Assembly: GCA_031425275.1 (NCBI GenBank)
Contig: JANPJA010000057.1
Span: 1-64,000, forward strand
Reading direction: 5' to 3'
From: JAIVGV01 sp031425275
GTDB taxonomy: Bacteria > Acidobacteriota > Blastocatellia > Pyrinomonadales > Pyrinomonadaceae
Length of the DNA: 64,000 bases
The notes under the pieces are model-generated. The model made no database searches and was not told the DNA's origin. It saw nothing but the letters and a program-made list of their open reading frames with translations. Below, piece by piece: positions 1 through 9,806 of this stretch; position 1 is the first letter of the stretch, and the number at the start of each line of letters is the position of its first letter. A program made the translations under genes and the position numbers.

Positions 1-30
1 CACGGGGAAGCAACACAACTCCCCGCACAG

Positions 31-116
31 CCGCGGAGGCCGCTGAGGGGGCGCAGAGATGCGGCGTGTGCTTTTCGCGGCCCCCCCTCCGCGCCCTCCG
101 CGTCTCTGCGGTGAAT
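31..116. repeat. Imperfect inverted repeat, 'cgcagagacgcagag' family
   Basis: The left arm (31-64) and right arm (81-116) are imperfect reverse complements built from words such as gcgcagag and ctctgcggtgaa. A much better copy lies at 55472-55616. I see no coding potential in it. It sits in the 251 bases before the first gene. Confidence 0.6.
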
Positions 117-207
117 CCGGCCGTTCGTGACGCTCAATTGAAAACAGCTCTAACCCATCCCCACTGTTTCGACTACAAAGCGTTTCGAGTTGTTATTGTA
201 AGGACGC

Positions 208-249
208 GCGGGCGTCGTGTTCATCTAACACGACGCCCGCACTTTTTTT
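208..249 (+). terminator. Intrinsic terminator, 14-bp perfect stem
   Basis: Bases 208-221 pair perfectly with 227-240 around a 5-base loop, and seven T follow at 243-249 on the plus strand. By its T tract it serves a plus-strand transcript entering from the left edge. It also lies just past the stop of the minus-strand peptidase gene, so it may end both transcripts, although that side has no U tract. Confidence 0.65.
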
Positions 250-251
250 GG

Positions 252-2459
252 TCAGAGGTTCTGGACGATGAAGTCGGTCATCATCTGGCGCATGTGCCGG
301 ACGAGGGCCGGGTCGGTGACGCCGTGGCGCGACTTCGGGTAGAGCATGAGCTGGAAGGGCTTGCCCGCTTTCTGTAACTCGTAGGCGAACTGGATGGTGT
401 TCTGGACGTGGACGTTGTCGTCCATCAGCCCGTGAATGAGGAGGATTTTTCCGTGCAGGTCTTTCGCGTAATGGAGCGGCGAAGATTTCTTATAACCCTC
501 GGGATTATTCTGCGGCGTGAGCATGTACCGCTCCGTGTAGATCGAGTCGTAGTCGCGCCAGTCCGTAACGCTCCCGCCCGCGATGCCGAGCTTGAACGAC
601 TTGCTGTGCGTCAGCGCGTAGGAAGTCATGAACCCGCCGTAGCTCCACCCCCAGAGGCCGATCCGCTCGCCGTCGATGTAGGGCTGAGACTTGAGCCACG
701 CCACCCCGTCTTCCAGATCGCGCAGCTCCAACTCGCCAAAATTCTTATAGACCGGCGCGGTCGCGGCGTACCCCTGCCCGCTCGCCGTGCGGTTGTCGAG
801 AATCCAGATGACGTAGCCCTTCTGCGCGAGCATCTGGTGCCAGAGGTAGCCCGTGCCGCCCCAGCCGTTGCGCACCTGCGGCGCGTGCGGGCCGGAGTAG
901 GTGAAGGACATCACCGGGTACTTTTTTGAGGGGTCGAAGTTCGGCGGGCGGATGATCTGAGCGTCGAGGACGAACCCGTCCCGCGCCTTAACCTTGAGGA
1001 ACTCGGCCTTGCCCCACTTGTACTGCCCGACCACTTCGCGTCGGTTCTCATCGACGACCCGAACGAGCTTGCCCTCCGTGTCATAGAGCCGCACCTGAGT
1101 CGGCGTCTGCACGTCGTTCCAATTATCGACGAAGAGATCATGGGTCGGGCTAAAGACCGCGCGGTGCGTGCCGTCGGTTTCGGTCAGCCGCCGGAGCTTC
1201 GTCCCGTCCAGTTGCACGCGATAGACGTTCGCGGTGATGTGGCTGCGCTCCGTCCCGGCGAAGTAGATCGTCTTGCTCCGCTCGTCCACGCCTTCGAGCG
1301 AGCGCACCTCCCATTCGCCTTTGGTGATCTGACGGATGAGCCTTCCGTCGGCGGCGTAGTGATAGAGGTGACGCCAGCCGTCGCGCTCGCTCTGCCAGAC
1401 GAACGTGCCGTCGGCGAGCCAGTGGGGCGGGTCGATGACTTCGACCCACGCCTTGGCCGTCTCCTTGAAGAGCGTCGTGGTCTTGCCGTCGCGCGCGTCC
1501 GCGAGGTTCAGATCGAGCCACGTCTGCTCGCGGTTCTGCGCCTGATACATGACGCGCTTGCTGTCGGGCGTCCAGCCGACGCGGACGATCAGCAAATCTT
1601 CCGGCTTGTATTTGCCCTCCGTGTCGATCCAGCGCGTGTCGCCGCCCGCCGCATCCACGACGCCGAGTTTCACTATCGGGTTCGGGTCGCCCGCCTTCGG
1701 GTACGGCGTCACTTCCAGGGTCTGGTGAAGCGGGATGTGATCGACGACGGTGAACTCCGGCACGGCCGTTTCGTCGATGCGCAGGTAGGCGAGCATCGTC
1801 GAGTCGGGGCTCCACCAATAACCCTCGAAGTTGCCGCGCCCGTAAAGTTCTTCCTGATAGACCCAGTTGAGCCGGCCGTTCAAAATTTTGGGCTTGCCGT
1901 CAGTCGTCAGTGCGCGCTCTTTCTGCGTCCCCACGTCCACGACGTGCAAATTATTCGCGCGGATGAAGGCCACCATCTTGCCGTCGGGGCTGAACGACTC
2001 GCCGACCTCGTCGTCGGCGTTATTGGTCAGCCGCGTGGCGCGCGCGCCGTTGAACTCGTAGTAGAAGAGATCGTTGGCGTGGTTGAGCAGGGCGGCCGTC
2101 TGCGCCTCGTTCATCTGAAACGTGGTCGCGTTGGCCAGCCGCTTGGCGGCGTCGGCCGCGAAGCCGGGCAGGGCCGCGAGCGCGGCTTCCATCTTCGCCG
2201 CGTCGTGGAAGGGCGCGGACTCGCCCGTCCGCGCGTTCACTTTCAGCAGGCGCGCGCCGGGCTTGCCGGGCATGTTGGTGACGAGGTAGTGCTTGCCGTC
2301 GCGCAGCCAGCGCGGGTTGGCCGGCGTGCCCGCGAAATCGACGCGCACGTTTCTGTCGGGCGAGTAAATCTGATCGACGCTCAACTGCTTGTCCTGCGCG
2401 GAGGCGGGGATGGAGAGCAACAGAACGAAGATGGCGAAGAGAATTTGTTTGTGTCTCAC
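252..2459 (-). CDS. Dipeptidyl-peptidase IV-like S9 family peptidase, secreted
   Basis: A serine peptidase of the prolyl oligopeptidase clan that removes N-terminal dipeptides, usually X-Pro. Of its 735 residues, about 1-22 form a signal peptide ending in ASAQ. Residues about 50-460 are a beta-propeller of the DPPIV N-terminal type, and about 480-735 an alpha/beta hydrolase. The nucleophile motif GWSYGG puts the serine near residue 606, the HGLMDDNVH motif the aspartate near 680, and SRHG the histidine near 712, so the triad is complete. The double-glutamate region reads YQEELYGRGN. The start codon is GTG with GGGAG about 11 bases upstream. The gene follows the peptide transporter on the same strand, which fits a secreted peptidase feeding an oligopeptide importer. 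DPPIV is the best family match; substrate preference is inferred. Confidence 0.93.
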   Translation of the reverse strand: MRHKQILFAIFVLLLSIPASAQDKQLSVDQIYSPDRNVRVDFAGTPANPRWLRDGKHYLVTNMPGKPGARLLKVNARTGESAPFHDAAKMEAALAALPGFAADAAKRLANATTFQMNEAQTAALLNHANDLFYYEFNGARATRLTNNADDEVGESFSPDGKMVAFIRANNLHVVDVGTQKERALTTDGKPKILNGRLNWVYQEELYGRGNFEGYWWSPDSTMLAYLRIDETAVPEFTVVDHIPLHQTLEVTPYPKAGDPNPIVKLGVVDAAGGDTRWIDTEGKYKPEDLLIVRVGWTPDSKRVMYQAQNREQTWLDLNLADARDGKTTTLFKETAKAWVEVIDPPHWLADGTFVWQSERDGWRHLYHYAADGRLIRQITKGEWEVRSLEGVDERSKTIYFAGTERSHITANVYRVQLDGTKLRRLTETDGTHRAVFSPTHDLFVDNWNDVQTPTQVRLYDTEGKLVRVVDENRREVVGQYKWGKAEFLKVKARDGFVLDAQIIRPPNFDPSKKYPVMSFTYSGPHAPQVRNGWGGTGYLWHQMLAQKGYVIWILDNRTASGQGYAATAPVYKNFGELELRDLEDGVAWLKSQPYIDGERIGLWGWSYGGFMTSYALTHSKSFKLGIAGGSVTDWRDYDSIYTERYMLTPQNNPEGYKKSSPLHYAKDLHGKILLIHGLMDDNVHVQNTIQFAYELQKAGKPFQLMLYPKSRHGVTDPALVRHMRQMMTDFIVQNL

Positions 2460-2628
2460 AGGTCGAAATGCTCCCGGTTAAAGCTCGGATAAAGTTACGG
2501 CGAAAGTTAAAGGCCCGGACGCGGGTCGGGGCCGCGGCGCGGGGCGCGTGACGTAAGGAGAGGGTGACGGGCCGCATCGCACGGCCGCCCGCCACCCTCC
2601 CGCAGACTCATCAAAGGACAAGCAGGCA

Positions 2629-4266
2629 TCAAACGCCGGGCATGGCCTTCTTGAGCGGTCGCAGCAAGAACAGCAGCACGATGGCCATCACGAAGGCCAT
2701 CCCGCCGAGGATGATGAAGAAGGACGACTGCTTCCAGTAAGTCCAATAGACGCCGATGGCCGTCAGCTTGTTGCCGATGGCCGTGGCGACGAACCACCCG
2801 CCCATCAGCAAGCCCCGCATCCTCACCGGCGCGACCTTCGAGACCAGCGACAGCCCCATCGGCGACAGCATCAGCTCGCCGAGCGAGATGACGGCGTAGG
2901 CGAGGATCAGCCAGAAGGGCGAGACGCGGAAGATGTAAGCCCCCTGCATGATCGCCGGCTCGTGGAGCGCGGCGTCGGGGCCGATGGCCGTGGCGAGAGC
3001 CGTCTTCAAATTCTGCTGCCCCGTCACCCCGTCCTCGCCCTTGGAAAACTTCTTGTCGAGGACAACATTCTTGCCCTTCGCGTCCTTCGCCGACTTCAGC
3101 CGCTCGATCACATCGGCCGGGACGCCCTGCGCCGCCATGGTATCGAGCGAGCGTTCCGTGACGCGGAAACTCCCCGCGCCCAACTGATCGGGAGTCGGCG
3201 TTTGTGCCTCGCCCGACTTCGCGGCGAAGTAGAGGATGAAGAACGACAGCGCGGTGAGGAACATCCCCATCGCCATCTTGGTCGGGGTCGCCGGCTCCTG
3301 CCCGCGGCTGTCGAGCCACTTCCAGAACCAGACGAGCGGGAAGGTCAGCGCGATGATCCAGAACGGGTTGATCGCGTTCGAGATGGTGCCGGTCACGTCC
3401 CACGCCGTGTTGTCGTCGGCCCAGTAGGTGAGCGTCGAGCCGTTCTGGTGGAAGACCATCCAGAAGACGATGACGATGGCGAAGATGACGAGCAGCGCGA
3501 CCACGCGTTTCCAGTCGGGCACGCTGTCGACGAGGTTGACTCTGCCCTTCTGCTGGCTCGCCTCGCTCGGCGGCGCGTCCACGGTCACGGCCGCGGCGTC
3601 ACCCAACTGCTTGCTCTTGAGCACTTCCTGCGCCCGCTCGTCCGCCTGCTTCACGTCGGCCTTGAACCGCCAGAGGATGGACACCGAGATGAGCATCCCG
3701 CCCGCCGCCACCGCGAAAGCCGGGTGCACGCCGAACTTCTGCTTGACGAACTCGGCCACCAGCGGCGCGATGAACGCGCCGATGTTAATGCCCATGTAAA
3801 AGATGTTGTAGGCCCGATCCTTGAGGCGACTCCCCTCCGGGTACAAATTACCGACCATCGTCGAGACGTTCGGCTTGAAGAAGCCGTTGCCGATGACGAG
3901 GCAGGTCAGTGCGGCATAGACGGCCGTGACCGACGGGAAGGCGAGCAGCAGGTGGCCGACCATGAAGAAGAAGCCGCCGATCATCACCGAGCGGCGGTAG
4001 CCCAACCCCCGATCCGCGATGAACCCGCCGACGAGCGGACTCAAATAGACGAAAGCCAGATACCACGAATAGACGGTCGTCGCCTTCTCCGCAGTCCAAC
4101 CGAAGCCGTCGGTCGGGTCTTGCAGGTACAGCGTGAAGAGCGCCAGCATCGAGTAGAAGCTGAAGCGCTCCCACATCTCGGTGGCGAAAAGCACGTAAAG
4201 CCCCTTCGGGTGCTTGTCGAGGTCGTGCGCGACGCCGCCTTGTCTGATTGCATCGGCCGTGGCCAT
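2629..4266 (-). CDS. POT/PTR2 family proton-coupled oligopeptide transporter
   Basis: A major facilitator superfamily inner-membrane carrier that imports di- and tripeptides with protons. The protein has 545 residues. The family motif ExxER is present as E30-M-W-E33-R34-F. Many hydrophobic segments follow (for example LYVLFATEMWERF, SVMIGGFFFMVGHLLLAF), and there is a large polar insert near residues 350-420 as in many bacterial POTs. The reading frame is open 26 codons further upstream, but AAAGGAGTG lies 8 bases before the ATG at 4266 and a TTGACA promoter lies at 4335-4363, so I chose the shorter start. It is transcribed towards the peptidase gene with about 170 bases between them. Confidence 0.93.
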   Translation of the reverse strand: MATADAIRQGGVAHDLDKHPKGLYVLFATEMWERFSFYSMLALFTLYLQDPTDGFGWTAEKATTVYSWYLAFVYLSPLVGGFIADRGLGYRRSVMIGGFFFMVGHLLLAFPSVTAVYAALTCLVIGNGFFKPNVSTMVGNLYPEGSRLKDRAYNIFYMGINIGAFIAPLVAEFVKQKFGVHPAFAVAAGGMLISVSILWRFKADVKQADERAQEVLKSKQLGDAAAVTVDAPPSEASQQKGRVNLVDSVPDWKRVVALLVIFAIVIVFWMVFHQNGSTLTYWADDNTAWDVTGTISNAINPFWIIALTFPLVWFWKWLDSRGQEPATPTKMAMGMFLTALSFFILYFAAKSGEAQTPTPDQLGAGSFRVTERSLDTMAAQGVPADVIERLKSAKDAKGKNVVLDKKFSKGEDGVTGQQNLKTALATAIGPDAALHEPAIMQGAYIFRVSPFWLILAYAVISLGELMLSPMGLSLVSKVAPVRMRGLLMGGWFVATAIGNKLTAIGVYWTYWKQSSFFIILGGMAFVMAIVLLFLLRPLKKAMPGV

Positions 4267-4334
4267 AGCTCTCACTCCTTTATCCAATTTGAGTCTGAAC
4301 TGCTTAGGGGGAGTTGCCTGCTGTGTTGCTTGGC

Positions 4335-4363
4335 ATTCAGCCAAAAGTCGGCCGTTCTGTCAA
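4335..4363 (-). promoter_or_regulatory. Sigma70-type promoter for the peptide transporter
   Basis: On the minus strand there is a perfect TTGACA (4358-4363), a 17-base spacer and CTGAAT (4335-4340, three of six consensus bases). The predicted transcript start near 4328 leaves a leader of about 60 bases before the ATG at 4266. Confidence 0.5.
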
Positions 4364-4429
4364 GGGCAACTTTACTTACTCGCTCCGGCCGCAACGGCCG
4401 GAAGTCTCCGGCACGTCCACCGCAAACGT

Positions 4430-4525
4430 GTCGGCCTATCTTGAGAGGGCGACTCTGCCCCTCTCATTCTCTCAACCACTAACCCCGTAACGGAATCTCA
4501 CATCACCAAACGAATCCTGATCGCC
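4430..4525 (+). pseudogene. Decayed second copy of the leader and start of the gene at 4822
   Basis: This stretch aligns with 4750-4850. Both carry gagaggg, a shared 17-base block ctctcattctctcaacc, a Shine-Dalgarno position (aacggaat here, aaaggagt in the intact copy) and the first codons of the same protein. Here the start codon is ATC instead of ATG, giving an open stretch beginning ITKRILIA that stops after about 34 codons; the intact copy begins MTKRNLIA. It looks like the remnant of a tandem duplication. I cannot exclude a retained regulatory role. Confidence 0.55.
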
Positions 4526-4734
4526 GCCGCCCGCCTCAATCGCCGCCCGTGTCTTCCCGCAATAGCCCGCCTCGGCATCGCGGTCGGTCTCAGGGGCGGC
4601 CGGTAACGGAAGGAAATGATCGGACATAAACAACTGTAGCCCGCAAAAAGGCCCGCCGCCCAGACATACAGCGTAATTTCTAATTCCAGGGAAAACGGGC
4701 CTTTTCGAACATTTCCGGGCGTCCCCCAAAAGCG
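4526..4734. other. Intergenic stretch with one long-loop inverted repeat
   Basis: No gene is supported here. AAAAAGGCCCG (4645-4655) can pair with CGGGCCTTTT (4696-4705) across a 40-base loop; on both strands the arm ends in T, so it may be a weak bidirectional terminator. Confidence 0.35.
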
Positions 4735-4763
4735 TTCCAATTTCCTCCGCGTTGGACTATTCT
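4735..4763 (+). promoter_or_regulatory. Weak promoter candidate for the 4822 gene
   Basis: TTCCAA (4735-4740), a 17-base spacer and TATTCT (4758-4763). The matches are partial, but the position is right and the -10 region has a degenerate counterpart in the duplicated leader near 4436. Confidence 0.3.
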
Positions 4764-4821
4764 GAGAGGGCATCGTGCTTCTCTCATTCTCTCAACCACC
4801 AACCCTGTAAAGGAGTTTCCC

Positions 4822-5352
4822 ATGACGAAAAGAAACCTGATCGCGGTCGCGCTGTTGTGCGTAGTCGCGCTCGTGGGCTTCGGTCTGCTGCGCACGTCGG
4901 CGACGAGCGCCGGTTTGCAGAAACCTCAGCACGCCGAAGGCGGCCCCGTCATCGCTTTAGACAAGTTACCCGGCGTCGAGATTGTGTCGCGCGAGTACGT
5001 TCCCGACCCGGAGAAATACGGCCACGGCACCCTCAGAATCAGAATCAAGGATACGACGGGCCGGAAGGTCAAGGCGTGGACTTTGACTACGAACACGGGC
5101 AGCAGCAATCGCTCTGTCACCACCTACCCCCGCGACGGTACGAGTGACTACGCCTTCTACACTGAAATCGGGGTGCAGGAAGACGCAACCACCTCACTCG
5201 CCATCGCCTACGAAGACGGGGGCGTCGTTGGTAAGAGTAAAGCGGCTGTCAGGGCGCTAAGGGACAGTCTCAAAAAGGTAGAGGCCAGCGACGCCAAGAT
5301 GGACAAAGAGCGGGCCAAAATCCAAAAGGAGGAAGTAAAGCGGCAGCAATAG
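4822..5352 (+). CDS. Secreted or membrane-anchored protein of unknown function
   Basis: A 176-residue protein with a positively charged start and a hydrophobic stretch at about 5-24, so it is exported or anchored. The middle (about 50-140) looks like one small beta-rich domain, with runs such as GTLRIRIKD and VKAWTLTTNTGS. The last 40 residues are charged and likely helical (KKVEASDAKMDKERAKIQK). I do not recognise the family. AAAGGAGT lies 7 bases before the ATG. The next gene starts 35 bases downstream, so the two are probably co-transcribed. Confidence 0.75.
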   Translation: MTKRNLIAVALLCVVALVGFGLLRTSATSAGLQKPQHAEGGPVIALDKLPGVEIVSREYVPDPEKYGHGTLRIRIKDTTGRKVKAWTLTTNTGSSNRSVTTYPRDGTSDYAFYTEIGVQEDATTSLAIAYEDGGVVGKSKAAVRALRDSLKKVEASDAKMDKERAKIQKEEVKRQQ

Positions 5353-5387
5353 ACTCACGGCCTTTGCTAACCGTATCACGACACTAA

Positions 5388-6608
5388 ATGAGAAAAGCAC
5401 CAGTCAGAATTGCAATCACCCTTGCGGCGTTGTTCCTCATCGCGCCGCTCGCCATCGTCACCATCTTCGTCGACGAGGCGGCTGCCGAGAGTTGCCCGAC
5501 GTGCGCCTTTTCAGCTACGCCCTACACCTTCCCGACCGCCCACGTCACCGCAACACCCACGTCGAACACTTTCAAGTGGGAAGAAAGGTGGTTGTTCTCT
5601 TACAGCAACGGTGGTGGTCATCCGGCCTATGGCCCGTACACGCAAGTTGTGTGGGCTATGGGCGACCGTATCTACAGCAATGCCCAACCGGATGCAGGCG
5701 ACTGCTATCCCATCTTTCCGGCGGCGTCGGTAGTCGTTTCGCAGACCTTGTCAACTTCTAATCAGTACACTCTCAAGTGGAATAAGATTGTCTACGACTC
5801 CTCTCGCTCCCTTCCCCTTCTCAACTGCAACCTGACGACTCCGGCGAGCGGCACGGTAGCGCGCGACTGGTCTATGGAACACTTCTGCGCTCCTTGCACC
5901 TACGGGGACGAGACGACGGAGGAGGGGTGCACGACGGCCGGGTGGTACTGGAACTACACCGGCTCAAACTGCCAACAAGACCCTTGGTACTGTGAAAACG
6001 AGCCTGATTGCGAGGTCGGGTGGAATTGGAATTTCCAGACCTGTAGTTGCTTCTACTCCGCCTCGCCCGTCCTGATCGACACGTCAGGGAACGGCTTCAA
6101 CCTTACGTCGGGGCCACTCGGCGTGGACTTCGACCTCGACGGCGACGGTGTGCGGCAGCGCCTCGCGTGGACGGCCGCCGACTCCGACGACGCATGGCTC
6201 GCCTTAGACCGCGACGGCAACGGCCTGATCACGACGGGCGCGGAATTGTTCGGTAACTTCACCGAGCAGCCCGACCCGCCTCCCGGCGAAGAGAAACAGG
6301 GCTTCCTCGCCCTCGCCCAGTACGACAAGCCTGCCGGCGGGGGCAACGGCGATGGGATGATCAGCAATTTGGATGCGATCTTCTCGAGCCTCCGGCTCTG
6401 GCGGGACGCCAACCACGACGGCTTCTCGCAAGCCTCGGAACTCAAGACGCTGAACGGGCTCGGCCTCAAGTCCATTGACCTCGACCATCGCGAGTCGAAG
6501 CGCACGGACGAGCACGGCAACCAGTTCAAGTACCGCGCGATGGTGCGCGACAAGAACGACGCGCGGCTCGGCCGCTGGGCGTGGGATGTGTTCCTCGTCG
6601 CACCGTAG
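5388..6608 (+). CDS. Secreted cysteine-rich protein with calcium-binding-like repeats
   Basis: A 406-residue exported protein. Residues 1-34 form a signal peptide. The region to about 215 has many cysteines (CPTCAF, CAPCTYGDE, CENEPDCEVGW, CSCF), which suggests disulfides. From about 225 on there are EF-hand-like acidic loops: DTSGNGFNL, DFDLDGDGV, DRDGNGLITTGAELFG, GNGDGMISNLDAIF and DANHDGFSQASEL. Such loops with a following helix are typical of dockerin-like and other extracellular calcium sites. No enzymatic motif is visible. A strong hairpin terminator follows within ten bases of the stop, so the small operon 4822-6608 ends here. Confidence 0.8.
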   Translation: MRKAPVRIAITLAALFLIAPLAIVTIFVDEAAAESCPTCAFSATPYTFPTAHVTATPTSNTFKWEERWLFSYSNGGGHPAYGPYTQVVWAMGDRIYSNAQPDAGDCYPIFPAASVVVSQTLSTSNQYTLKWNKIVYDSSRSLPLLNCNLTTPASGTVARDWSMEHFCAPCTYGDETTEEGCTTAGWYWNYTGSNCQQDPWYCENEPDCEVGWNWNFQTCSCFYSASPVLIDTSGNGFNLTSGPLGVDFDLDGDGVRQRLAWTAADSDDAWLALDRDGNGLITTGAELFGNFTEQPDPPPGEEKQGFLALAQYDKPAGGGNGDGMISNLDAIFSSLRLWRDANHDGFSQASELKTLNGLGLKSIDLDHRESKRTDEHGNQFKYRAMVRDKNDARLGRWAWDVFLVAP

Positions 6609-6613
6609 TCTTA

Positions 6614-6676
6614 GGCGCGGAAGCGGAAAAAGGGGGCGCGGCTCGCAGGCTGCGCCCCCTTATTTGCTTCCGCGCC
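6614..6676 (+). terminator. Nested hairpin terminator
   Basis: The outer arms 6614-6624 and 6666-6676 (ggcgcggaagc and its complement) enclose an inner perfect stem GGGGGCGC (6632-6639)/GCGCCCCC (6652-6659), which is followed by TTATTT. It starts within ten bases of the stop codon at 6608. Confidence 0.75.
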
Positions 6677-6712
6677 TCCGCCGGGTAGTTTGATACCGGC
6701 GCGCGACCCGGC

Positions 6713-6742
6713 TTGACACGCGCTACGGCCGGGGCGTATAAG
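6713..6742 (+). promoter_or_regulatory. Sigma70-type promoter upstream of the methionine/folate gene
   Basis: Perfect TTGACA (6713-6718), an 18-base spacer and TATAAG (6737-6742, five of six). The predicted transcript starts near 6749, about 250 bases before the ATG at 6998. Confidence 0.6.
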
Positions 6743-6748
6743 CCACTT

Positions 6749-6882
6749 TCGACAAACGTGGTGAGTTAAGGCGACTTGCGGCCACGTAAAATAAACAGCT
6801 AAACAGCTCGGCGCTTCCGCCCCCGCACGAAACTTCCGTCCCCGCAGAAGTCCCGCGTTGTTTAGACGCGGGATTTTGTTTT
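6749..6882 (+). ncRNA. Candidate structured leader or small RNA ending in an intrinsic terminator
   Basis: Between the promoter at 6713-6742 and the gene at 6998 lies a short transcript-like unit. ACGTGG (6756-6761) pairs with CCACGT (6782-6787). Inside that loop AAG-GCGA-CTT forms a stem capped by a GNRA-type tetraloop. A direct repeat aacagct follows. The unit ends with TCCCGCG (6851-6857)/CGCGGGA (6867-6873) and TTTTGTTTT. This is the layout of an attenuator or a stand-alone small RNA. I could not match it to the SAM, SAH, cobalamin or tetrahydrofolate riboswitch consensus sequences I know. Confidence 0.35.
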
Positions 6883-6993
6883 GTCAGTGGTCAGTTGTCC
6901 GTCGTTCGTGCCGCACGAACGAGTCGCACAAGATCAGCGCGGCAACTTTACCGGCCACAAACAACCGACCACGGACAACTGACCACGGACAGC
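6883..6993. repeat. Palindromic intergenic repeat, family A
   Basis: The left arm gtcagtggtcagttgtccg and the right arm cggacaactgaccacggac are reverse complements of one another in register shifts of a 7-8 base word. They enclose a variable core (about 6905-6960). It ends a few bases before the ATG at 6998. Other family A copies are at 24716-24832, 26687-26802, 33415-33536 and 52296-52453. Confidence 0.8.
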
Positions 6994-6997
6994 TTTT

Positions 6998-8911
<1,914 letters not shown>

Positions 8912-9007
8912 CTCGCGCCCCGACCGAAACTGGATCATTGGAATTTAGGGGAGACGTATAATGGACTAAAGTCTTGAGCGGGCTTCGGACGTGTGTTAGC
9001 GGCGGCG

Positions 9008-9802
9008 TTATTTATTTTGCCGAGACATGACGATCACCGCTCGGTTATCGCCCCCCGCGATGGTTTTGGATCGCACGCTCAGGGTATAGTTCATAATCTG
9101 CGTGATCCACGCCGTGGTGGGGACGTTGATGCGAACTATCAGGCGCTGTTGCCCGCCGCCGGCCATGAGCCAGTCCGTTTGAGAGATCGCTGACTCCTTG
9201 TCCTGATGTATTCCATCGCCGTTGGTGTCGTCGTAGGTAATGGCAGAGGCCCCGGCCGGTGCATCAACGCGCAATTCAAAGACCCCCGGTTTTTTACAAT
9301 TGTTTTGAACGATTACCCTCACGTAGGCCGTTTCACCCGGCTCCACCTTGATGGGCGTCTTCACCGCGAGTACCGAGAGACACTTGCCGCGCGCACGTTT
9401 GCTCTTCCGAACCGGCTCGTTACTGCTCACCGAACTCTCGTGAATGACGATTGTCTCAACGTCACCTTCCTTCTTTATTTTCACAAATCTTGCGGGAAAC
9501 TGATATGCACTCCCCACACAAGCGTTCACCGTGTAAATATCGGGAGACAAGTTCTCAAACGCAAATGCTGCTCTTCTAGCTGTGAGCTTTTTCTGATTCC
9601 TGGTGCGTTGGTTTGTCAACACGACGACGCAGGGAAAGTACACAGTTCCATCTAATGTCTTGAGCTGCCCGCGGATCGCGCTGCCGCGTTGCGGCGGATG
9701 AGCGAGGAATGTAGCTCCCGCTTGCGCGTTGTATGATTGCAATAATACGGCGGTGAGCAAATAGATCAGGCTGTAATGGACGCGGCGCGAAATTGGGAGC
9801 AT
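9008..9802 (-). CDS. Secreted beta-sandwich protein of unknown function
   Basis: 264 residues with a signal peptide at about 1-28 (a hydrophobic run ending QAGA). Residues about 40-105 resemble a carboxypeptidase-regulatory-like or prealbumin-like fold, with RGQLKTLDG and FENLSPDIYTV. Residues about 140-255 resemble an extracellular NEW3/CARDB-like beta domain (VEPGETAYVRVIVQNN, DTNGDGIHQDKE, the latter an acidic calcium-like loop). AGGAG precedes the ATG, and the stop of the upstream gene is only four bases away, so the two form an operon. It may be a surface or structural protein; I know no specific role. Confidence 0.75.
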   Translation of the reverse strand: MLPISRRVHYSLIYLLTAVLLQSYNAQAGATFLAHPPQRGSAIRGQLKTLDGTVYFPCVVVLTNQRTRNQKKLTARRAAFAFENLSPDIYTVNACVGSAYQFPARFVKIKKEGDVETIVIHESSVSSNEPVRKSKRARGKCLSVLAVKTPIKVEPGETAYVRVIVQNNCKKPGVFELRVDAPAGASAITYDDTNGDGIHQDKESAISQTDWLMAGGGQQRLIVRINVPTTAWITQIMNYTLSVRSKTIAGGDNRAVIVMSRQNK

Positions 9803-9806
9803 GTGC

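Noticed and set aside
1140..2492. Long plus-strand open frame opposite the peptidase gene
   Set aside because: It mirrors a well-supported gene, has an Arg/Val/His-rich composition with no motif and arises from high GC.
2962..4482. 506-residue open frame opposite the peptide transporter
   Set aside because: Charged, repetitive composition without a fold; the transporter on the other strand has the promoter, Shine-Dalgarno and motif.
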